Below are positions 26,198 through 32,160 of a DNA stretch of 64,000 nucleotides, in pieces; position 1 is the stretch's first letter; each line of letters starts with the position of its first letter. The stretch is from positions 1,116,001 to 1,180,000 of the forward strand of contig CAWDMA010000001.1 in NCBI GenBank assembly GCA_963803425.1. Direction: 5' to 3'. The notes beneath the pieces were generated by a model. The model searched no databases, was not told the origin of the DNA, and saw only the letters and a program-made list of their open reading frames with translations. The position numbers and the translations under genes are program-made. Source of the stretch: DASPWW01 sp963803425. GTDB taxonomy: Bacteria > Actinomycetota > Thermoleophilia > Solirubrobacterales > 70-9.

Positions 26198-27967
26198 ATG
26201 GGGCTGACCGGTGGAGAGATCGTCGCCGAGTACCTGATTGCGGAGCGGATTCCCTATGTGTGCGGAATCCCCGGGCACGGTGACATGGCGCTCTTCGATG
26301 CGTTCAAGGACCGCGCCGACCGGATTCGGGTGGTGAAGCCGCGGCACGAGCAGTCCGCGGCGCACATCGGCGATGCCCACTACCGGGCGGGCGGTGGGCC
26401 GCTGGCGACGATGACTTCGATCGGACCCGGCTCCGTGAACACGACGGTCGGGCTCGCGACCGCGTACGTGGACTCGATCCCGCTTGTCGCCTTCACCGGC
26501 GGCCCGCAGACGTACATGTACGGGCGTGGCGTGCTTCAGGAATTGGAGCGCCAACACGACTCCGACTTCTCCAGCGTGATGCGGCCGGTGGCAAAGCGGA
26601 GCTTCGTCGCCGAGCATCCCGACGCGGTGCCCTCCGTCGTCCAGCGCGCTTTCAACCACGCGCTCGCGGGACGGCCCGGCCCCGTCCACGTCGAGCTGCC
26701 GATGGACGTGCAGGCGGAGCTCACGGAGGGGGCCGTTCCCGAGCCGGGCGGCCATCGCCCCTCCGCGCGAGTGAAGCCCGACCCCGACCAGATCGACCGC
26801 GCCGCGGAGCTGCTCCTGGCCGCCGAGCGCCCGGTGATCCTGGCCGGCGGGGGTTGCGTGCACGCAGAGGCCGCCGCGGAGCTGCGCGACCTGGCGGAGC
26901 AGCTCGTCGCGCCCGTGGTCGTGACGATGACGGCGAAGGGCGTGTTCCCCGAGGACCATCCGCTGTCGGCCGAGCACACCGGCGCTAACGGGACCACGTG
27001 CGGCAACGCGCTCACACGGGAGGCGGACGTCCTGCTCGCGGTGGGTACCCGCTTCGCGGAGCAGACATGCTCCTCGTACGTGGACGGGGAGTCGTTCAGC
27101 GTCCCTCCGACCCGGATCGTCCACCTCGACGTCGATCCGCACGAGATCGGTAAGAACTACCCGGTCGAGGTGGGTGCGGTGTGCGATGCGCGATCCGGTC
27201 TCGCCGATCTGCTCGATGCGGTTCGCGATCGGAGTGGCAGCGGGAGGGTGGAGCGTCCCGAGTACGCCGCCGAGATCACCCGCCGCAAGCGGGAGTGGCG
27301 CGAGCAGATCCGGTCGAGATGGCGGGACGGCCGGCTGTCGATGAGTCGGGTCCTGCACGAGATCCGCGAGGTCGCGCCCAGGGAGACGATCTCGATCGCG
27401 TCCGCCGGCCATCCGCAGATCCAGGCCTTCCAGGAGTTCCTCAGCTACGAGCCGCGCACGCACCTCTCGCCGGGCGGATTCTCGACGATGGGGTACACGC
27501 TGCCGGCGGCGATCGGCTCGAAGCTGGCCCAGCCGGACCGGCCGGTGATCGGGTTGGCCGGCGACGGAGACCTTCTGATGACGGTCCAGGAGCTGTCGCT
27601 GGCCGCAGAGCTCGGCTCGCAGATGCTGATCGCATGCCTCAACAACTCCGGCTGGACCTCGATTCGGGACTTCCAGCGCGGGATGTTCGGCGAGGACCGC
27701 GCGTTCAGCGTCGAGTTCACAAACTCGGCTGGGGAGCCGCAGCCGGTGGACTTCGTCGAGGTCGCCGAGGCAATGGGATGCGCCGGCGAGCGGGTTACCG
27801 AGGTGGACGAGGTGGGCCCCGCGGTGCATCGGGGACTGGCCAGCGGCGGTCCCTACGTGATCGACTTCGCGCTCTCGACCGAGCCGCCCGACACCGAGGG
27901 CATGAACGCGGGCTACTGGGACCTCCCGAAGCCCGCGTATCTCGACCAGGTCGAGGCCGGCTCGTGA
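26198..27967 (+). CDS. Thiamine-diphosphate-dependent enzyme, acetolactate-synthase-like
   Basis: A 589-residue three-domain ThDP enzyme: PYR domain with catalytic Glu51 (KPRHEQSAAH), a central Rossmann-type domain (ERPVILAGGGCVHAEAAAELRDLAE) and a PP domain with the ThDP/Mg motif GLAGDGDLLMTVQEL...CLNNSGW. Relatives include acetolactate synthase, glyoxylate carboligase and oxalyl-CoA or sulfopyruvate decarboxylases. With the isomerase and dehydrogenase that follow, a carboligase role like Gcl is possible; inference. The start ATG 26198 is set by a strong AAGGAGGT site at 26181-26188. Its stop overlaps the aminotransferase GTG. Confidence 0.88.
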   Translation: MGLTGGEIVAEYLIAERIPYVCGIPGHGDMALFDAFKDRADRIRVVKPRHEQSAAHIGDAHYRAGGGPLATMTSIGPGSVNTTVGLATAYVDSIPLVAFTGGPQTYMYGRGVLQELERQHDSDFSSVMRPVAKRSFVAEHPDAVPSVVQRAFNHALAGRPGPVHVELPMDVQAELTEGAVPEPGGHRPSARVKPDPDQIDRAAELLLAAERPVILAGGGCVHAEAAAELRDLAEQLVAPVVVTMTAKGVFPEDHPLSAEHTGANGTTCGNALTREADVLLAVGTRFAEQTCSSYVDGESFSVPPTRIVHLDVDPHEIGKNYPVEVGAVCDARSGLADLLDAVRDRSGSGRVERPEYAAEITRRKREWREQIRSRWRDGRLSMSRVLHEIREVAPRETISIASAGHPQIQAFQEFLSYEPRTHLSPGGFSTMGYTLPAAIGSKLAQPDRPVIGLAGDGDLLMTVQELSLAAELGSQMLIACLNNSGWTSIRDFQRGMFGEDRAFSVEFTNSAGEPQPVDFVEVAEAMGCAGERVTEVDEVGPAVHRGLASGGPYVIDFALSTEPPDTEGMNAGYWDLPKPAYLDQVEAGS

Positions 27968-29343
27968 CGCCACCGGGCGACGAGAGCGGAGATCTAGCGG
28001 GCCGGGACGACGGGGTGCTGCGCTTCTACTCCTCGTACGAGGAGCTGAGGACGGCGAGCGAGCTCCACGTCATCAAGTCGATGGGAGACGAGCCGCTCGG
28101 CGTCGCGAGGGCGGAGGGGGTCGACGTGATCGCGGCGGACGGGACACGCTACTTGGACGCGATCTCCGGCGAGTGGGTGGTGAACCTCGGGTACAACGAT
28201 CCCGCGATCCGGGCGGCGATCGAGCGCCAGCTCGATGATGCCGTGTACACGACCCCGGTGTGGGAGTCGGAGCCGCGCACCCGGTACGCGGAGCTGCTCA
28301 CCGAGTTGGCGCCGGGCGCGATCTCGAAGACCCTGTATGCCCTGTCCGGCGCCGGCGCGGTGGAGGGGGCGATGCATCTCGCGATGCGGCGCACCGGCGG
28401 CACCGACTTCGTGTGCCTTGACGGCGGCTTCCACGGACGCAGCTTAGGCACGATCCCGCTCACCTACGTCTACCCGGACATGTACGAGGAATCGAACCGC
28501 GGCCTCGACTCCTATCTGAAGCGACAGATCCGGGTCCCGCAGTACAACTGCTATCGGTGCCCTCTCGAGCTTGACCCCGCCGACTGCGGGGTCGCATGCG
28601 CCGACTTGGTGGACTGGGCGCTGGAGCGGGCGCACACGCACAAGCCGGCAGGTGTGATCGTGGAGCCGTTCCAGGCCAACGGCGGGATGGTTCCGGCGCC
28701 CGACGGCTACATGACCAAGGTGAAGGCGATCTGCGAGCGCCACGAGGTGCCGCTGATCGCCGATGAGGTGCAGAGCGCCTTCTGTCGCTGCGGGCCGATG
28801 TTCGGGAGCGAGAATCACGGCGTGGAGCCCGACCTGATCGTGCTCGGCAAGGCGATGGGCGGAGGCTTTCCCCTGTCGGCCACCCTCGCGACCCCGGAGT
28901 GCTCGCAGATACTGGGGTGGGAGTACGGGTTCACGATGGCCGGCCATCCTGTCTCCTGCGCCGCAGGGCTCGCGATGACTGAGAAGATGCTCGCGGACGA
29001 TCTCCCGGCGCACTCGCGAGAGATGGGCGCGATGATCGTCGAGCGCCTACGCGAGGTCCAGCCCGACTCGAAGCTGATCGGCGACGTCCGCGGGGAAGGT
29101 TTGATGATCGGGATCGAACTGGTCCGCGACCGCGACACCAAGGAGCCGGCGAACCACGAGGCGGCGCTGGTGATGGAGGCGGCCTTCGAACGGGGCCTGA
29201 TGATCGGTCGCTCCGGGCCGGTGTTCGGCGAGCTCGGAAACGTGCTGAAGCTGAAGCCGGCCGTCAACACGCCGCGCGAAGGGCTCGAGGAGATGCTGGA
29301 CCGGTTCGAGGACTCGCTGGCGTCCGTCGAGAAGGCCCTGTAG
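27964..29343 (+). CDS. Class III (omega) aminotransferase, PLP-dependent
   Basis: A 459-residue class III aminotransferase (4-aminobutyrate, beta-alanine and ornithine family). LIADEVQSAFCRCG holds the PLP-binding Asp267 and DLIVLGKAMGGGFPLSA the Schiff-base Lys296. The Cys-rich segment YNCYRCPLELDPADCGVAC (195-212) is common in the 4-aminobutyrate/pyruvate branch. It would turn an omega-amino acid released from the ring into a semialdehyde, which the island's aldehyde dehydrogenase could oxidise, parallel to beta-alanine breakdown in pyrimidine catabolism. GTG start overlaps the upstream stop. Confidence 0.88.
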   Translation: MTPPGDESGDLAGRDDGVLRFYSSYEELRTASELHVIKSMGDEPLGVARAEGVDVIAADGTRYLDAISGEWVVNLGYNDPAIRAAIERQLDDAVYTTPVWESEPRTRYAELLTELAPGAISKTLYALSGAGAVEGAMHLAMRRTGGTDFVCLDGGFHGRSLGTIPLTYVYPDMYEESNRGLDSYLKRQIRVPQYNCYRCPLELDPADCGVACADLVDWALERAHTHKPAGVIVEPFQANGGMVPAPDGYMTKVKAICERHEVPLIADEVQSAFCRCGPMFGSENHGVEPDLIVLGKAMGGGFPLSATLATPECSQILGWEYGFTMAGHPVSCAAGLAMTEKMLADDLPAHSREMGAMIVERLREVQPDSKLIGDVRGEGLMIGIELVRDRDTKEPANHEAALVMEAAFERGLMIGRSGPVFGELGNVLKLKPAVNTPREGLEEMLDRFEDSLASVEKAL

Positions 29344-29368
29344 TAGTGGCCGGCGCTCCGCCGAGGAG

Positions 29369-30166
29369 ATGACCGACGGGCGCCAACTCGCGTTCGTTGC
29401 TGCGCTGGGCTTCGAGGAGCTCCCGGGCGAGGAGGTGTCGGCGGCGCTGATCGGGGTCGGCTACGACGCGGTGGAGTGGACGTTTGCGCACGTGAACTCC
29501 ATGCATGCACCCGCCTGCGCGATCGCCTCGCACCAGGATCTGGTCACCGACCCGGAGGGGGGGCTGGGACGGACGAGGCGGGCGATCGAAGCCGCACATG
29601 AGGCGCAGATACCGACGGTCAACGTGCTGACCGGGCCGAACCTGTGGGAGCAGGGGGCGAGCCCACGCTATGACGAGGCGGCGTGGTCGGACTCACTGCG
29701 GGCCTTGAGCGCGGCCTGCGAGCGCGCCGAGCCGCTCGGCGTCACCGTGTCGCTGGAACCCTGCTGGGGCACGCTGGCCCATGATGCCGGGTCGGCGCGG
29801 CGCGCCCTAGCAGAGGTACCGTGCGCGGTCACCCTGGACCCGAGCCACTTCGCGGTCACGGGTGACGACCAGCCGGAGCTGATCCGTGAGTGGGGGGAGC
29901 GGATCGCCCACGTGCACCTGAAGGACGCATTCGGCCGGAGCGGGATGGAGGGCGAGGACTTCATCTTCTGCATGCTGGGTGAGGGAACGGTCCCCTGGCC
30001 GGAGGTGCTGTCGGCGCTAGACGACGTCTCCTACGACGGACCGTTGTCGGTGGAGTTCGAGGCCTATCGGTACTACGAGTCCGTGCTGGGCTCCGATCCG
30101 GTTGCCGCGGCACGGCTCGGCCTGGAGCAGGCCCGGGCGCTGATCGGCGGCGGAGCCGCGACGTGA
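29369..30166 (+). CDS. Sugar phosphate isomerase/epimerase-type TIM-barrel protein
   Basis: A 265-residue xylose-isomerase-like TIM barrel (AP_endonuc_2 type): GYDAVEWTFAHVNS, VSLEPCWGTLAHD, CAVTLDPSHFAVTGD and RIAHVHLKDAFGR contain the metal-binding Glu, Asp/His and His-x-Lys-Asp residues of the family. Hydroxypyruvate isomerase and other keto-acid isomerases belong here. ATG 29369 follows GAGGAG. Next to a ThDP carboligase-like enzyme and a Gfo/Idh/MocA dehydrogenase it suggests a small keto-acid branch. Confidence 0.8.
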   Translation: MTDGRQLAFVAALGFEELPGEEVSAALIGVGYDAVEWTFAHVNSMHAPACAIASHQDLVTDPEGGLGRTRRAIEAAHEAQIPTVNVLTGPNLWEQGASPRYDEAAWSDSLRALSAACERAEPLGVTVSLEPCWGTLAHDAGSARRALAEVPCAVTLDPSHFAVTGDDQPELIREWGERIAHVHLKDAFGRSGMEGEDFIFCMLGEGTVPWPEVLSALDDVSYDGPLSVEFEAYRYYESVLGSDPVAAARLGLEQARALIGGGAAT

Positions 30167-31143
30167 TCCGCGCCGGCCTCGTCGGGCTGGGCGAAATCGG
30201 GCAGGTCCACCTCGCCGCCCTCCGGGAGACGCCCGAGGTGAAGCTCGCGGCGGTCTGCGATCGCGATCCGCTACTCGTCGCGAGCAGCGTTGCCGGGGAG
30301 TGTCCGTTCGAGGACTTCGGCGAGATGCTCGCGGCGGAGGAGCTCGACGTGGTGGACCTTTGCCTGCCGCATTCACTGCACGCGCCGCTCGCGATCGAGG
30401 CCCTCGCCGCTGGAACGCACGTGCTGCTCGAGAAGCCGATGGCGGTCTCCGTGGACGAGTGCGACCGGATCATCGGGGCGGCGCGGAGCGCCGGCCGGCG
30501 CGTGGCCGTTTCGCACAACCAGCTCTTCTACGGGCCGCACGTTGCCGTCCGCGAGATGCTCGACGCCGGTGAGCTCGGACGGCTGCGGGCGGTGCGCACG
30601 AAGCTCGCGATCGGCGGCAAGTACGGGGGGTGGAGGGCGGACCCCGCCGCCGCGGGAGGCGGGCTTGCGATCGACGCCGGCGCCCATCGGTTTTACGTGA
30701 TCGAGATGCTTGGCGGTCCGGCCCGGTCGCTGACCGCGACGATGGACCGCGTCGGCTCGGAGGAGGCTTTCGGCGTGGTGCTGGAGCTCGAGGGCGGGGC
30801 GATCGCCACGATCGACGCCTGCTACCACGCGCCAGAGGGGGTCTTCGACGACCGGATCGAGGTGATCGGGTCGAGTGGGCTCGCGGAGGTGACCGGGGTC
30901 GAGGCACTGTTCGAGGGGTTCGCGAGTGGCGCTGGGCTGCGCGTGTGGCGGGGAGGCGCATGGGAGGAGCGGGATCACCAGGACGACTGGACCGCAAGCG
31001 TGAAGGCATCGGTGCACGCCACCTGCAGGGCGCTGGCGAGCGGCGGCGAGCCGCCGGTGGGAGGCGCCGCGGGTCGTCGGCTGGTGAGCATGATCCAGGG
31101 CGCATACAGGAGCGCACGCACCGGCGAGCGGGTGGCGCTCTGA
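30163..31143 (+). CDS. Gfo/Idh/MocA-family oxidoreductase
   Basis: A 326-residue NAD(P)-dependent dehydrogenase. The N-terminal Rossmann motif is AGLVGLGEIGQVHLAALRETPEV, then GTHVLLEKPMAVSVDECD carries the conserved E-K-P lysine, and the C-terminal domain has the catalytic-region GGLAIDAGAHRFYVIEML with the D-x-x-x-H pattern. Substrate unknown. GTG overlaps the isomerase stop (GTGA); two bases precede the start of the second DUF1989 gene's spacer. Confidence 0.85.
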   Translation: MIRAGLVGLGEIGQVHLAALRETPEVKLAAVCDRDPLLVASSVAGECPFEDFGEMLAAEELDVVDLCLPHSLHAPLAIEALAAGTHVLLEKPMAVSVDECDRIIGAARSAGRRVAVSHNQLFYGPHVAVREMLDAGELGRLRAVRTKLAIGGKYGGWRADPAAAGGGLAIDAGAHRFYVIEMLGGPARSLTATMDRVGSEEAFGVVLELEGGAIATIDACYHAPEGVFDDRIEVIGSSGLAEVTGVEALFEGFASGAGLRVWRGGAWEERDHQDDWTASVKASVHATCRALASGGEPPVGGAAGRRLVSMIQGAYRSARTGERVAL

Positions 31144-31145
31144 CC

Positions 31146-31715
31146 ATGATCGAACTCGAGGTGTCCCCGGGGACCGCGAGATGCGTCGAGGTTGCGGCGG
31201 GAGACGAACTGACGATCTCGAGCCCGAATGGCGGTCAGGGCGGCGACATGAGCTTCCTCGGCTTCGACCAGGCCGTGACCCGGAACGTCAGCGGCTGGGA
31301 GCGGTTCGGCAGGCCGTGGCTTGTGTTCCACGCCGACCCCGGGATGAAGCTGTGTGACGGCGACGCCAGGCCGATCCTCGAGGTCGGGGAATGTAGAGGC
31401 GAGGGGCGAAACGACATCATGTACCCGGGATGCTGGCGCGAGATCTACGCGGACCGTCGCCCCGGGTGCCGCGACCTGATCTCCGCTGCGCTCGGAATCG
31501 AGCGCGCTGAGTTGACCGGGATGCTGTCCTTCTTCATCCGCTCCAGCGCAGACGACGACGCGTACAGAGGGCTGCAGGGCTGTGTAGTGGAACCCGGCGA
31601 CTTCGTCAGCTTCCGCGCACTCGCGGACGTTGTCGCCGCGGTCAGCGCCTGTCCGGACGACGGGATCGAGTGGTGGAACCCGGCGCCCCTGCGGGTCACG
31701 GTCGAGTGCCGCTAG
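31146..31715 (+). CDS. DUF1989 (carboxyguanidine-deiminase-like) protein 2
   Basis: A 189-residue protein distantly like the DUF1989 protein at 17978: VSPGTARCVEVAAGDELTISSPNGGQGGDMSFLGFDQ at the start, and VVAAVSACPDDGIEWWNPAPLRVTVEC at the end. In the known carboxyguanidine deiminase two unlike DUF1989 subunits make the enzyme; this gene and the first copy, at opposite ends of the second transcript, may form such a pair. It is the last gene of the island. ATG 31146 follows the dehydrogenase stop after two bases. Confidence 0.72.
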   Translation: MIELEVSPGTARCVEVAAGDELTISSPNGGQGGDMSFLGFDQAVTRNVSGWERFGRPWLVFHADPGMKLCDGDARPILEVGECRGEGRNDIMYPGCWREIYADRRPGCRDLISAALGIERAELTGMLSFFIRSSADDDAYRGLQGCVVEPGDFVSFRALADVVAAVSACPDDGIEWWNPAPLRVTVECR

Positions 31716-31755
31716 ACCCGGTCGTGACCGGCTTGAAAGGCGCCGCCGACGCGCA

Positions 31756-31761
31756 TAGACT
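31756..31761 (+). promoter_or_regulatory. Likely -10 element of the riboswitch transcript
   Basis: TAGACT about six bases before the first conserved riboswitch bases, so transcription would start near 31767. Confidence 0.45.
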
Positions 31762-31766
31762 GCCGC

Positions 31767-31906
31767 GCGCAACCTGCCGAGTCCCGGCGCGCGACGCCGG
31801 GAGCGGGGGACCCAAACAAGGGACGTACGTCCCTGGGGCGAATCGGGTCTTCGAGGCCCGTAGCGCCGCTCTTTCGGCGCGAGCCCGACAGCTAACCCCG
31901 TAGGCA
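31767..31906 (+). ncRNA. Cyclic-di-AMP riboswitch (ydaO/yuaA type)
   Basis: The conserved blocks of the ydaO motif appear in order: AACCTGCCGAGTCC (about 31771), GGGAGCGGGGGACCCAA (about 31798), GGGGCGAATC (about 31835) and GACAGCTAACCCCGTAGGC (about 31887), with variable hairpins between (GGGACGT/ACGTCCC and GCGCCG...CGGCGC). The class binds c-di-AMP and usually turns expression off; in actinobacteria it commonly controls cell-wall and potassium-transport genes. Here the next gene, 20 bases downstream, is only a 49-codon membrane peptide. Confidence 0.9.
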
Positions 31907-31925
31907 CGAGAAAGAGAGGTGTCTC

Positions 31926-32075
31926 TTGACGTCACGTCTGGTCACCTGGTTCGTCGATGGCGGCCCGAGCGGGGACCGCGAGCTGTTCGCGTACGCGGCC
32001 GGGAGCCTGGTCGGGATCGCCCTGGCGACCGCCGTGCTGGTTCTCGCGGTCGCGCTCAGCATCGTCGGCGGCTGA
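31926..32075 (+). CDS. Riboswitch-controlled small membrane protein (49 residues)
   Basis: A short gene starting at TTG 31926, nine to ten bases after an AAAGAGAGG ribosome binding site. The product starts MTSRLVTWFVDGGPSGDRELFAY and is then one continuous hydrophobic helix (about residues 25-48, AGSLVGIALATAVLVLAVAL) ending IVGG. So it is a single-span membrane peptide with a short N-terminal soluble part. I recognise no family. It lies between a c-di-AMP riboswitch and a terminator hairpin, i.e. it is the only gene of that transcript, which makes a role in osmotic, potassium or cell-wall homeostasis plausible but unproven. Confidence 0.7.
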   Translation: MTSRLVTWFVDGGPSGDRELFAYAAGSLVGIALATAVLVLAVALSIVGG

Positions 32076-32099
32076 GCCCAGCGCGGACGCCGCACCGCC

Positions 32100-32126
32100 G
32101 GAAGCCCCCGCCCCGCGGGGGCTTCC
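32100..32126 (+). terminator. Transcription terminator hairpin
   Basis: A perfect 12-base-pair stem (GGAAGCCCCCGC and GCGGGGGCTTCC) with a 3-base loop, 24 bases after the small gene. No U-run follows, which is usual for terminators in very GC-rich actinobacteria. Confidence 0.7.
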
Positions 32127-32133
32127 GCCTGCT

Positions 32134-32148
32134 TAGACACTGTGTCTA
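32134..32148. promoter_or_regulatory. Palindromic operator at the acetone carboxylase promoter
   Basis: TAGACAC-T-GTGTCTA, a perfect inverted repeat with 7-base arms, overlaps the -10 box and ends 12 bases before the start codon. This shape and placement are typical of TetR-family repressor sites. No intact TetR gene is in the window, so the repressor is encoded elsewhere. Confidence 0.6.
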
Positions 32149-32152
32149 GAAT
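32147..32152 (+). promoter_or_regulatory. Leaderless-type -10 element of the acetone carboxylase operon
   Basis: TAGAAT lies eight bases before GTG 32161, with no room for a ribosome binding site. It overlaps the palindrome at 32134-32148, so repressor binding would block RNA polymerase. Confidence 0.5.
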
Positions 32153-32160
32153 CCGGCGCC

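Noticed and set aside
23305..26199. A 964-codon open frame on the minus strand
   Set aside because: It is the antisense shadow of the deaminase, FAD enzyme and methyltransferase genes; its translation is Arg/Pro-rich with no family features, which is expected at this GC content.
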